DNA of 7,120 nucleotides from Streptococcus vestibularis ATCC 49124 (GTDB lineage Bacteria; Bacillota; Bacilli; Lactobacillales; Streptococcaceae), in contig NZ_GL831113.1 in assembly GCF_000188295.1 (NCBI RefSeq), forward strand, positions 46,194 through 53,313. The letters run 5' to 3'. The stretch's first letter is position 1, and the number at the start of each line of letters is the position of its first letter. The position numbers were made by a program, and so were the translations under genes. The notes under the pieces are model-generated. The model had not been told where the DNA came from and did no database searches. It saw only the letters and a program-made list of their open reading frames with translations. Positions 1 through 6,672 of the stretch are shown here, in pieces.

Positions 1-13
1 CCGTCTCGCGCCA
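1..13 (+). tRNA. 3' end of a tRNA, probably tRNA-Phe (partial)
   Basis: The first 13 bases look like the tail of a tRNA cut by the window edge: CCGTC fits the 3' strand of a T stem, TCGCGCC fits the 3' strand of an acceptor stem, and A13 would be the discriminator. The terminal CCA is not separately encoded, as in the other tRNAs here. The anticodon lies outside the window. The identity Phe is inferred from the Phe-Tyr-Trp-His-Gln-Leu order that I recall for many streptococcal tRNA operons, so it is tentative. Confidence 0.5.
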
Positions 14-27
14 TTTGTTTATATTTT

Positions 28-108
28 GGAAGGGTAGCGAAGAGGCTAAACGCGGCGGACTGTAAATCCGCTCCTTCGGGTTCGGGGGTTCGAATCCCTC
101 CCCTTCCA
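28..108 (+). tRNA. tRNA-Tyr (anticodon GTA)
   Basis: The acceptor strands GGAAGGG (28-34) and CCCTTCC (101-107) pair fully, with discriminator A108. The anticodon stem GCGGA/TCCGC (55-59/67-71) encloses the loop CTGTAAA, with GTA at 62-64. The T loop TTCGAAT is canonical. A long variable arm gives 81 nt, as expected for bacterial tRNA-Tyr (class II). CCA is not encoded. It decodes UAU and UAC. Confidence 0.97.
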
Positions 109-113
109 TAGTT

Positions 114-184
114 ACGGGCATAGTTTAAAGGTAGAACTAAGGTCTCCAAAACCTTCAGTGTGGGTTCAATTCCTACTGCCCGTG
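114..184 (+). tRNA. tRNA-Trp (anticodon CCA)
   Basis: The acceptor strands ACGGGCA (114-120) and TGCCCGT (177-183) pair fully. The discriminator is G184, the usual G73 of bacterial tRNA-Trp. The anticodon stem AAGGT/ACCTT (139-143/151-155) holds the loop CTCCAAA, with CCA at 146-148. The length is 71 nt, with a short D loop. It decodes UGG. It lies only 5 nt after tRNA-Tyr, so the two are processed from a common transcript. Confidence 0.97.
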
Positions 185-194
185 TTAGTAAAGT

Positions 195-268
195 GGCGAA
201 TGTGGTGAAGTGGTTAACACATCAGATTGTGGCTCTGACATTCGGGGGTTCGATTCCCCTCATTCGCC
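195..268 (+). tRNA. tRNA-His (anticodon GTG), with encoded G-1
   Basis: The acceptor strands GCGAATG (196-202) and CATTCGC (261-267) pair. G195 is the extra 5' G-1 characteristic of tRNA-His, set opposite discriminator C268; a caller that ignores G-1 would start at 196. The anticodon stem TCAGA/TCTGA (222-226/234-238) holds the loop TTGTGGC, with GTG at 229-231. The T loop is TTCGATT. It decodes CAU and CAC. Confidence 0.96.
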
Positions 269-276
269 TATATTTT

Positions 277-348
277 TGGGGTATAGCCAAGCGGTAAGGC
301 AAGGGACTTTGACTCCCTCATGCGTTGGTTCGAATCCAGCTACCCCAG
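277..348 (+). tRNA. tRNA-Gln (anticodon TTG)
   Basis: The acceptor strands TGGGGTA (277-283) and TACCCCA (341-347) pair fully. A U1-A72 first pair and discriminator G348 are both typical of bacterial tRNA-Gln. The anticodon stem AGGGA/TCCCT (302-306/314-318) holds the loop CTTTGAC, with TTG at 309-311. The length is 72 nt. It decodes CAA, and CAG by wobble. Confidence 0.97.
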
Positions 349-357
349 TTATACTTT

Positions 358-441
358 GCCGGCGTGGCGGAATTGGCAGACGCGCTGGACTCAAAATCCA
401 GTGTCCGCAAGGACGTGCCGGTTCGACCCCGGCCGCCGGTA
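358..441 (+). tRNA. tRNA-Leu (anticodon CAA)
   Basis: The acceptor strands GCCGGCG (358-364) and CGCCGGT (434-440) pair, with a G-U closing pair and discriminator A441. The anticodon stem CTGGA/TCCAG (385-389/397-401) holds the loop CTCAAAA, with CAA at 392-394. A long variable arm (about 402-416, with a GTCC/GGAC stem) gives the class II form, 84 nt in total. It decodes UUG. It is the last tRNA of the operon and lies 6 nt before the terminator stem. Confidence 0.97.
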
Positions 442-447
442 TATGTT

Positions 448-471
448 ACACTCCTTAAGGAGTGTTTTTTT
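448..471 (+). terminator. Rho-independent terminator of the tRNA operon
   Basis: The 18-nt perfect palindrome ACACTCCTTAAGGAGTGT (448-465) gives a 7-bp stem with a TTAA loop and is followed by an unbroken T run to 471. There is no A run on the other side, so it should act on the + strand only. It ends just before the polC ribosome site, so it separates the tRNAs from polC or attenuates read-through into it. Confidence 0.9.
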
Positions 472-477
472 GTCTAT

Positions 478-482
478 AGGAG
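478..482 (+). promoter_or_regulatory. Ribosome binding site that fixes the polC start at 493
   Basis: AGGAG lies 10 nt before ATG 493, which is slightly long but usable spacing. It is the only Shine-Dalgarno-like sequence serving the polC N-terminus. No comparable site precedes the GTG at 612 where the main polC frame opens. This supports 493 as the true start of polC. Confidence 0.7.
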
Positions 483-492
483 TTTATTTTTT

Positions 493-702
493 ATGTTTAA
501 TAAATTTCAGCTTCTCTTAAAACAAATTCGTTTTCCTGAGGATCACGATGCTTTTAAAGAAATTAAAGATGGTTCTATCGAAACAGTAAAGCTATTTAAA
601 TCAAAGCGCCAGTGGTTTTTTGTTTTTCTTTTCCTAGTGTTCTGTCTTATGAGTCTTTTACTCTTTTTGATAGTTTACTTCATTCTTCCTTCAATTCTTT
701 AG
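493..702 (+). CDS. polC: N-terminal fragment of PolC, out of frame with the rest (apparent frameshift)
   Basis: This 69-residue open frame starts at ATG 493 behind AGGAG. Residues 1-45 resemble the start of streptococcal PolC as I remember it: a short Met-x-x-(L/K)F...QI opening, then a segment ending in a Trp followed by alternating Phe. After about residue 45 (position 627) the match is lost and the frame reads a run of Leu, Phe and Val to a TAG at 700-702. The PolC-like sequence continues instead in the -1 frame. The hydrophobic tail (about residues 41-69) looks like a membrane segment, but it is best explained as T-rich PolC DNA read in the wrong frame. The start follows the tRNA terminator by only 21 nt. 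The alternative, a genuine single-pass membrane protein, is less likely because it would leave PolC without an N-terminus or a start signal. Confidence 0.75.
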   Translation: MFNKFQLLLKQIRFPEDHDAFKEIKDGSIETVKLFKSKRQWFFVFLFLVFCLMSLLLFLIVYFILPSIL

Positions 703-3700
703 GTGCCAAAGCTTTTTTTGAGATTCGTTTAGTTACTACTGCTTGCGATGATTCATTACTTGGGGATTATTTTTCATATGCTTTAGATAGTTTAAAAGTG
801 TCTCACTTTTCTATTTATTCTTTATTCTCAAATCTAGATGTTGAGATTTCGAATAATAGTATTTTTGTTAAGGCTCCAGAGCATATTATAAAGGAAAATT
901 TACAGGATAGATTTATTTCTTTGATATCTAAATCTCTTTCTCAAGTTGGTTTATCTGATGTATCCATTTCTGTTGTCGAAGATAAGGTAGCTTCATCTTC
1001 TTTTGAAGAGGCTTACCAAACAAATAAGGTTTTTTTACAAGAACAAGCTGAGTCTCAAGCAAGACAAGCGCTTCAATCTATTCTTGAAAGTGTCCCAGCA
1101 CCGAAACCCGTGAGCGAACCGTCCCAAAATTTTGCTGAGAAACAAAGTCAACGTCAAGCTAGTTTTGATAAGGCTGAAATAACGCCAATGGTTGATATTA
1201 ATTCTGAAGAGAATCGTGTTGTTTTTGAAGGATATATTTTTGATGTAGAGCAACGTGAAACTAAGACTGGTAGAATTATTATTAATTTCAAGGTAACTGA
1301 TTATACCTCTAGTTTTGTTATGCAACGATGGGTAAAAGATAGTGATGAGCTCGCTAAGTTCGATATGATAAAAAAGGCGAACTGGGTTAGGGTTCGTGGT
1401 CGTATCGAGAATAATCCTTTCACTCATAGTCTGACAATGAATGTACAAGATATCAAAGAGATTTCGCACACACCTCGCAAGGATTTGATGCCTGAGGGAC
1501 AAAAGCGTGTGGAATTTCATGCACATACTAACATGTCGACTATGGATGCCATGCCAACTGTGGAAGAGCTTATTGATACTGCTGCTTCTTGGGGGCATCC
1601 AGCTGTTGCTATAACTGATCACGCTAATGTTCAGAGTTTTCCTCATGGCTACCATAGGGCTAAGAAAGCTGGTATTAAGGCTATTTTTGGTCTTGAAGCC
1701 AATCTTGTTGAGGATAAAGTTCCTATTGTTTATAATTCCCAGAATTTGGAATTAAAAGAAGCAACTTATGTTGTATTTGACGTTGAGACAACGGGCTTGT
1801 CTGCTGTTCATAATGATTTGATTCAGATTGCGGCATCAAAAATGCATAAAGGTAATATTGTTGAGCAATTTGATGAATTTATAGACCCAGGGCATCCTCT
1901 TTCTGCTTTTACTACTGAGTTGACGGGTATTACTGATAATCATGTAAAAGGTGCTAAACCTTTAGTCCAAGTTTTACAGGAGTTTCAAGAATTCTGTCAA
2001 GGAACTGTGCTAGTGGCTCATAATGCGACCTTTGACGTTGGTTTTATGAATGCCAATTACGAAAGACATCAGTTACCAACAATTTTACAACCGGTTATTG
2101 ATACTTTAGAATTTGCACGAAATCTTTATCCTGAGTATAAGCGTCATGGTTTGGGTCCTTTGACGAAGCGGTTTGGTGTGGCGTTGGACCACCACCATAT
2201 GGCCAATTATGATGCGGAAGCTACGGGCCGTCTGTTGTTTATCTTCATAAAAGATGTGTTTGATAAGCACGGTTTGACTAATCTGGAACAGTTGAACACG
2301 GAGTTGGTTTCTGAAGATTCGTATAAAAAGTCTCGTGTCAAACATGCAACGCTATATGTTCAGAATCAAACTGGCTTGAAGAATATCTTTAAGTTGGTAA
2401 GTTTATCAAATGTCTCATACTTTGAGGGAGTAGCACGTATTCCTCGTACGGTCTTAGATGAGTATCGCGAGGGAATTATTGTAGGTTCTGCTTGTGCTGA
2501 TGGTGAGGTTTTTGATACGCTTCTATCTCACGGTATTGATAAGGCGGTTGAAGTTGCTAAATATTATGACTTTATTGAAGTTATGCCACCGGCAATTTAT
2601 GCTCCCTTGATTGCAAAGGGTTTAATCAAGGATGAGGCGGCTATAGAACAACTGATTCGAGATTTGATTGAAGTCGCTAATCGTCTGGACAAACCTGTGC
2701 TGGCTACGGGAAATGTACATTATATCAATCCTGAAGATGCCATTTATCGTGAAATCATTGTTCGTGCTTTGGGACAAGGAGCCATGATTAATAGGCCAAT
2801 TGGTAAGGGAGAAAATGCGAAACCTGCTCCCTTACCTGAAGCTCATTTTAGGACAACTAACGAGATGCTAGATGACTTTGCCTTTTTAGGAAAAGACTTA
2901 GCCTATAAAATTGTTGTAACTAATACGCAGGCTATGGCGGACCAAATTGAAGAGGTTGAGGTTGTCAAAAAAGACTTGTACACACCTTTCATTGATCGTG
3001 CAGAAGAACAGGTTGCAGAGATGACTTATGCTAAAGCATTTGAGCTTTATGGTAATCCTTTGCCTGACATTATTGACTTGCGGATTGAGAAAGAGTTGTC
3101 CTCAATTCTTGGTAATGGATTTGCCGTAATATATCTGGCATCACAGATGCTGGTAAACCGTTCAAATGAACGTGGCTACCTGGTTGGCTCTCGGGGGTCT
3201 GTTGGCTCTAGTTTTGTTGCAACAATGATTGGAATTACTGAGGTAAATCCTATGCCACCTCATTATTTATGTCCTAAATGTCAACACTCAGAGTTTATCA
3301 CGGATGGTTCTTATGGCTCTGGTTTTGATTTGCCTGATAAGGAATGTTCAGAATGTGGAACTGAGTATAAAAAGGATGGTCAGGATATTCCTTTCGAGAC
3401 CTTCCTCGGTTTTGATGGGGATAAGGTTCCTGATATTGATTTGAACTTTTCAGGAGATGATCAGCCGTCGGCTCACTTGGATGTACGTGATATTTTTGGA
3501 GAGCAATATGCCTTCCGTGCTGGAACGGTAGGTACTGTTGCAGATCGGACAGCTTATGGTTTTGTCAAGGGTTACGAACGTGATTACAATAAGTTCTATC
3601 GTGATGCTGAGGTTGATCGTTTGGCTATGGGTGCTGCTGGGGTTAAGCGAAATACAGGTCAGCACCCAGGTGGTATCGTTGTTATTCCAAATTATATGGA

Positions 3701-4886
3701 TGTCTATGATTTTACACCTGTTCAATATCCGGCTGATGATGTAACTGCTGCTTGGCAGACAACTCACTTTAACTTCCACGATATCGATGAGAACGTGTTG
3801 AAGCTAGATATTCTGGGGCATGATGATCCGACTATGATTCGTAAGTTACAGGACCTATCAGGAATTGATCCAAAAGATATTCGAGCAGATGATCCGGATG
3901 TGATGAAACTTTTTTCAGGGACTGAGATTTTAGGGGTAACACCTGAACAAATTGGGACCTCAACGGGAATGTTGGGGATCCCTGAGTTTGGGACTAACTT
4001 TGTTCGTGGTATGGTCGATGAGACGCATCCGACGACCTTTGCAGAACTCTTACAGTTATCTGGTTTATCCCATGGTACAGATGTGTGGTTGGGTAATGCA
4101 CAAGATTTGATTAAGGAAGGTATTGCCACCTTGAAAACAGTTATCGGTTGTCGTGATGATATCATGGTATACCTAATGCATGCAGGGTTAGATCCTAAGA
4201 TGGCCTTTACCATTATGGAACGTGTGCGTAAGGGAATGTGGTTGAAAATTTCTGAAGAAGAGCGAAATGGTTATATTCAAGCCATGCGTGAAAATAATGT
4301 TCCGGACTGGTATATTGAATCTTGTGGTAAAATCAAGTACATGTTCCCTAAAGCCCATGCGGCTGCTTACGTTATGATGGCCCTTCGTGTAGCTTATTTC
4401 AAGGTGCACCATCCTATTTATTACTATTGTGCTTACTTCTCGATTCGAGCCAAAGCATTTGAGCTTAAGACGATGTCTGCAGGGCTCAATGCTGTTAAAA
4501 CTCGAATGGAAGATATTAAGGAGAAGCGCCAACGAAATGAAGCGACTAATGTTGAAAATGACTTGTTTACAACGCTTGAAATTGTCAATGAAATGTTAGA
4601 ACGTGGCTTTACTTTTGGCCAGTTAGATCTTTATAAGAGTCAGGCGACTGAATTTTTGATTGAAGGAGATACCTTGATTCCTCCGTTTATCGCACTTGAA
4701 GGTTTGGGTGAAAACGTTGCGAAGCAAGTAGTTGCTGCACGTGAAGAAGGGGAATTTCTCTCCAAAACAGAATTGCGTAAACGAGGAGGCCTATCATCAA
4801 CCTTGGTTGAAAAATTGGATGAAATGGGCATTCTAGGAAATATGCCAGAAGATAATCAGTTAAGTCTTTTTGATGATTTCTTTTAA
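612..4886 (+). CDS. polC: DNA polymerase III alpha subunit, Gram-positive type (PolC), main frame; true start probably 493 via frameshift
   Basis: This is the replicative DNA polymerase of low-GC Gram-positives, with built-in 3'-5' proofreading. Numbering is from GTG 612; add 40 for the joined 1464-residue protein. Order: N-terminal domain (1-190); OB fold (about 200-285); first PHP part with H303, H305, D336, H337, H345 and E362; DnaQ-type exonuclease (about 385-550) with D390 and E392 of DVETTG, D475, and H529/D534; second PHP part (about 577-710, GNVHY at 701); a four-Cys zinc site C887/C890/C912/C915; palm catalytic acids D941 and D943 ([10 protein letters not shown]) and D1066; and a C-terminal QLSLF clamp-binding motif at 1416-1420. 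All visible catalytic motifs are intact. GTG 612 has no Shine-Dalgarno site, and the first in-frame ATG is at 1188, inside the start of the OB region. With the 493 fragment joined near 627, the length matches streptococcal PolC. A strong terminator follows. Confidence 0.96.
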   Translation: MVFCFSFPSVLSYESFTLFDSLLHSSFNSLGAKAFFEIRLVTTACDDSLLGDYFSYALDSLKVSHFSIYSLFSNLDVEISNNSIFVKAPEHIIKENLQDRFISLISKSLSQVGLSDVSISVVEDKVASSSFEEAYQTNKVFLQEQAESQARQALQSILESVPAPKPVSEPSQNFAEKQSQRQASFDKAEITPMVDINSEENRVVFEGYIFDVEQRETKTGRIIINFKVTDYTSSFVMQRWVKDSDELAKFDMIKKANWVRVRGRIENNPFTHSLTMNVQDIKEISHTPRKDLMPEGQKRVEFHAHTNMSTMDAMPTVEELIDTAASWGHPAVAITDHANVQSFPHGYHRAKKAGIKAIFGLEANLVEDKVPIVYNSQNLELKEATYVVFDVETTGLSAVHNDLIQIAASKMHKGNIVEQFDEFIDPGHPLSAFTTELTGITDNHVKGAKPLVQVLQEFQEFCQGTVLVAHNATFDVGFMNANYERHQLPTILQPVIDTLEFARNLYPEYKRHGLGPLTKRFGVALDHHHMANYDAEATGRLLFIFIKDVFDKHGLTNLEQLNTELVSEDSYKKSRVKHATLYVQNQTGLKNIFKLVSLSNVSYFEGVARIPRTVLDEYREGIIVGSACADGEVFDTLLSHGIDKAVEVAKYYDFIEVMPPAIYAPLIAKGLIKDEAAIEQLIRDLIEVANRLDKPVLATGNVHYINPEDAIYREIIVRALGQGAMINRPIGKGENAKPAPLPEAHFRTTNEMLDDFAFLGKDLAYKIVVTNTQAMADQIEEVEVVKKDLYTPFIDRAEEQVAEMTYAKAFELYGNPLPDIIDLRIEKELSSILGNGFAVIYLASQMLVNRSNERGYLVGSRGSVGSSFVATMIGITEVNPMPPHYLCPKCQHSEFITDGSYGSGFDLPDKECSECGTEYKKDGQDIPFETFLGFDGDKVPDIDLNFSGDDQPSAHLDVRDIFGEQYAFRAGTVGTVADRTAYGFVKGYERDYNKFYRDAEVDRLAMGAAGVKRNTGQHPGGIVVIPNYMDVYDFTPVQYPADDVTAAWQTTHFNFHDIDENVLKLDILGHDDPTMIRKLQDLSGIDPKDIRADDPDVMKLFSGTEILGVTPEQIGTSTGMLGIPEFGTNFVRGMVDETHPTTFAELLQLSGLSHGTDVWLGNAQDLIKEGIATLKTVIGCRDDIMVYLMHAGLDPKMAFTIMERVRKGMWLKISEEERNGYIQAMRENNVPDWYIESCGKIKYMFPKAHAAAYVMMALRVAYFKVHHPIYYYCAYFSIRAKAFELKTMSAGLNAVKTRMEDIKEKRQRNEATNVENDLFTTLEIVNEMLERGFTFGQLDLYKSQATEFLIEGDTLIPPFIALEGLGENVAKQVVAAREEGEFLSKTELRKRGGLSSTLVEKLDEMGILGNMPEDNQLSLFDDFF
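616..632 (+). other. Probable frameshift site within polC (T-rich tract)
   Basis: The tract has T6 (616-621), G, T5 (623-627), C, T4 (629-632). The upstream frame must pass to the -1 frame somewhere between the last upstream stop in that frame (TAA 597-599) and the stop of the first frame (TAG 700-702). The family-like sequence Trp-Phe-Phe-x-Phe-Ser-Phe-Pro-Ser-Val-Leu is restored if one T is added to either the T6 or the T5 run, which places the defect here. A one-base loss in a homopolymer is the simplest reading. No canonical X XXY YYZ slippery heptamer in the correct phase is present. Confidence 0.75.
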
Positions 4887-4913
4887 TGGCTAAAGTGAAT
4901 TGTCATCAACTTT

Positions 4914-4945
4914 GAGAGAATGGAGTCAGTCTCCGTTCTCTTTTT
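4914..4945 (+). terminator. Rho-independent terminator after polC
   Basis: GAGAATGGAG (4916-4925) pairs with CTCCGTTCTC (4931-4940) over 10 bp with one G-U pair, around the loop TCAGT, followed by T5 at 4941-4945. Two more weak pairs (A4915-T4941, G4914-T4942) can extend the stem. It lies 27 nt after the polC stop and separates polC from pepS. Confidence 0.93.
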
Positions 4946-4981
4946 GTTTAGGTATCTGTATGTGATGATAAAAAGCCAAAG

Positions 4982-5027
4982 CTGATAGAAAACTTTTTTC
5001 TTCGTCTTATGGTATACTGATAGAAAA
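4982..5027 (+). repeat. Pair of 11-bp direct repeats around the pepS promoter
   Basis: CTGATAGAAAA occurs at 4982-4992 and again, identically, at 5017-5027, with start points 35 bp apart. The second copy begins on the last two bases of the -10 box. The arrangement could be two sites for one regulator or a chance or duplication product of A-rich DNA. The repeat itself is certain; its role is unknown. Confidence 0.6.
5010..5018 (+). promoter_or_regulatory. Extended -10 promoter of pepS
   Basis: TGGTATACT holds a TGn extension at 5010-5012 and a -10 box TATACT at 5013-5018 (five of six matches to TATAAT). No good -35 box is found at 16-18 bp spacing, where the DNA is A- and T-rich, which is consistent with an extended -10 promoter. 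Transcription would start near 5025, giving a leader of about 25 nt before ATG 5050. Confidence 0.65.
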
Positions 5028-5049
5028 TTATAGTTTCAAGGAGTTAATC

Positions 5050-6291
5050 ATGGTTTTACCACATTTTAAAGAAAATCTTGAAAAATATGCTAAATTATTG
5101 GTTGCCAATGGGATTAATGTACAACCTGGTCATACGGTGGCCTTGAGTATAGATGTAGAGCAAGCAGAGCTAGCTCATCTTTTAGTTAAAGAGGCCTATG
5201 CTTTAGGAGCAGCTGAGGTAATTGTTCAATGGTCGGATGATATTATTAATCGCGAGCGCTTCTTACATGCCGATATGGACCGCATCGAAGAGGTTCCTGA
5301 TTATAAAAAAGCTGAGATGGAATATTTGTTGGCCAAAAAGGCAAGTCGCTTAGGAGTTCGTTCTTCAGATCCAGGGGCCCTTAATGGTGTCGCTCCTGAA
5401 CGTCTATCTGCTCATGCTAAGGCTACTGGGGTAGCCTTTAAACCTATGCAGGTGGCAACTCAGTCTAATAAGGTTAGTTGGACTGTAGCTGCTGCAGCTG
5501 GTAAGGAATGGGCTAAGAAGGTCTTTCCTGATGCTTCGAGTGATGAGGAAGCCGTAGATTTACTTTGGGACCAAATTTTCAAGACCTGTCGTGTTTACGA
5601 AGAGGATCCTGTACATGCCTGGAAGGAACATGCTGACCGTTTAGATGCTAAAGCACGTATACTCAATGAGGCGCAATTCTCAGCCCTTCATTACACAGCA
5701 CCAGGAACAGATTTGACCCTTGGTTTGCCGAAAAACCACGTTTGGGAGTCAGCAGGAGCTATCAATACCCAAGGTGAAGGTTTCTTGCCGAATATGCCGA
5801 CAGAAGAAGTCTTCACAGCTCCTGATTTCCGGCGTGCAGATGGTTATGTCTCAAGTACAAAACCACTAAGTTATAATGGTAATATTATTGAGGGAATCAA
5901 AGTAACCTTCAAAGATGGTGAAATTGTAGATATTACAGCAGACCAAGGTGACGAAGTGATGAAGAATCTCGTCTTCAACAATAATGGGGCGCGTGCTCTA
6001 GGTGAATGTGCCTTGGTACCAGATCCAAGTCCTATTTCGCAGTCTGGTATTACCTTCTTTAATACCCTTTTTGATGAAAATGCCTCCAACCATCTAGCTA
6101 TTGGGGCAGCCTATGCTACCAGTGTTGAGGGGGGAGCAGACATGACAGAAGAGGAGCTTAAAGCAGCTGGTCTTAATCGTTCTGATGTACACGTAGATTT
6201 TATGATTGGTTCAAATCAAATGGATATTGATGGTATCCGCCAAGATGGTAGTCGTGTGCCTATCTTCCGAAATGGGGATTGGGTGATTTAA
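5050..6291 (+). CDS. pepS: Aminopeptidase PepS (peptidase family M29)
   Basis: This is a cytoplasmic metal-dependent aminopeptidase that removes N-terminal residues from peptides. It has 413 residues, the length I recall for Streptococcus thermophilus PepS, and no signal peptide. The metal and catalytic residues expected from the AmpS/AmpT/PepS family are present: E253 (in TEEVFTAPD), E319 (ALGECALVP), H348 (NASNHLAIG), Y355, H381 and D383 (DVHVDFMIGS). The start at 5050 is supported by AAGGAG at 5038-5043 with 6-nt spacing. It has its own extended -10 promoter and is cut off from polC by a terminator. Only 19 nt separate its stop from the next gene, so the two are likely cotranscribed. In streptococci such peptidases supply amino acids from imported peptides and may also serve cell-wall turnover; that role is family knowledge and is not shown here. 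The gene looks complete and undamaged. Confidence 0.96.
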   Translation: MVLPHFKENLEKYAKLLVANGINVQPGHTVALSIDVEQAELAHLLVKEAYALGAAEVIVQWSDDIINRERFLHADMDRIEEVPDYKKAEMEYLLAKKASRLGVRSSDPGALNGVAPERLSAHAKATGVAFKPMQVATQSNKVSWTVAAAAGKEWAKKVFPDASSDEEAVDLLWDQIFKTCRVYEEDPVHAWKEHADRLDAKARILNEAQFSALHYTAPGTDLTLGLPKNHVWESAGAINTQGEGFLPNMPTEEVFTAPDFRRADGYVSSTKPLSYNGNIIEGIKVTFKDGEIVDITADQGDEVMKNLVFNNNGARALGECALVPDPSPISQSGITFFNTLFDENASNHLAIGAAYATSVEGGADMTEEELKAAGLNRSDVHVDFMIGSNQMDIDGIRQDGSRVPIFRNGDWVI

Positions 6292-6310
6292 GTATCGTGG
6301 AGGATTTCTT

Positions 6311-6541
6311 ATGATTGGAAGTATGATAGTTGGTTTTCTAATTGGCCTTATTGCCTCTGCTATATCAAATAGGGGTGAACGTATGGGCTGTATTGGTAAG
6401 ACCTTTGTTGGATGGTTAGGTGCTTTTGTTGGTCAGCTTCTTTTTGGAAATTGGGGACCGATGCTAGCAGATACTGCTATCGTTCCTTCGGTACTAGGTG
6501 CTGTTATCTTATTAGCCCTTTTTTGGAATCGTAATAGTTAG
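6311..6541 (+). CDS. Small GlsB/YeaQ/YmgE-family membrane protein (transglycosylase-associated family)
   Basis: This 76-residue protein is almost entirely hydrophobic, with three likely membrane segments at about 3-19, 30-46 and 56-72, Gly-rich, joined by short loops (SNRGERMGCIGK; GNWGPMLADT). The Met-Ile-Gly-Ser...Gly-Leu-Ile-Ala start and the Gly/Phe-rich second helix fit the GlsB/YeaQ/YmgE family. Its old name, transglycosylase-associated protein, is not a proven function; members are often induced by envelope or general stress. The start ATG 6311 has GGAGG at 6299-6303 with 7-nt spacing; a second Met at residue 5 is less well placed. It follows pepS by 19 nt without a promoter and is closed by a terminator, so it is probably the second gene of a pepS transcript. 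The molecular role is unknown. Confidence 0.85.
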   Translation: MIGSMIVGFLIGLIASAISNRGERMGCIGKTFVGWLGAFVGQLLFGNWGPMLADTAIVPSVLGAVILLALFWNRNS

Positions 6542-6546
6542 AAATG

Positions 6547-6589
6547 AAAGAGTTCTGAGATATTGGTTAGATATCTAAGGACTCTTTTT
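6547..6589 (+). terminator. Rho-independent terminator of the pepS transcript
   Basis: A long hairpin is formed by 6550-6563 and 6571-6584: 13 pairs (one G-U) with a single G-A mismatch around a 7-nt loop. It is extended by AAA (6547-6549) against the first T bases, with T5 at 6585-6589 and further T-rich DNA after it. It begins 6 nt after the stop of the small membrane protein and isolates the MarR gene downstream. Confidence 0.9.
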
Positions 6590-6609
6590 CTTATTTTTTC
6601 ATTCTCATA

Positions 6610-6634
6610 TACCACTTTTAGAAAAACTGTGGTA
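6610..6634 (+). promoter_or_regulatory. Inverted repeat upstream of the MarR gene, candidate operator
   Basis: TACCAC (6610-6615) and GTGGTA (6629-6634) are perfect 6-bp arms 13 nt apart, centred at 6622, about 50 bp before the MarR start. The right arm overlaps TGGTAGAGT (6630-6638), a weak extended -10-like sequence, so a protein bound here could block the promoter. MarR regulators often bind palindromes in their own promoters, which makes autoregulation a reasonable inference. The arms are short, and neither promoter nor operator is proven. Confidence 0.4.
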
Positions 6635-6672
6635 GAGTAGTAAAAATAGCATCTATTTGGGAAGGACTAGGA

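Noticed and set aside
210..520. Open frames running through the tRNA-His, Gln and Leu genes
   Set aside because: They are translations of structured tRNA genes, without ribosome sites or protein-like character.
493..702. Independent 69-residue single-pass membrane protein
   Set aside because: Its first 45 residues look like a PolC N-terminus and its hydrophobic tail appears exactly where the PolC-like sequence moves to the -1 frame; out-of-frame T-rich DNA gives Leu/Phe/Val by default.
612..720. Canonical programmed -1 frameshift signal (dnaX-like) in polC
   Set aside because: No X XXY YYZ heptamer in the right phase, no obvious strong downstream hairpin, and no known precedent that I can name for streptococcal polC.
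1035..1655. 206-residue antisense open frame within polC
   Set aside because: It lies wholly opposite conserved PolC coding sequence, has no ribosome site or recognisable domain, and is explained by the codon pattern of the sense strand. The same applies to the other antisense frames in polC and pepS.
4988..5030. CodY box in the pepS promoter
   Set aside because: Only about 10 of 15 positions match the consensus, too weak to annotate in A/T-rich DNA; kept only as a remark on the direct repeat.
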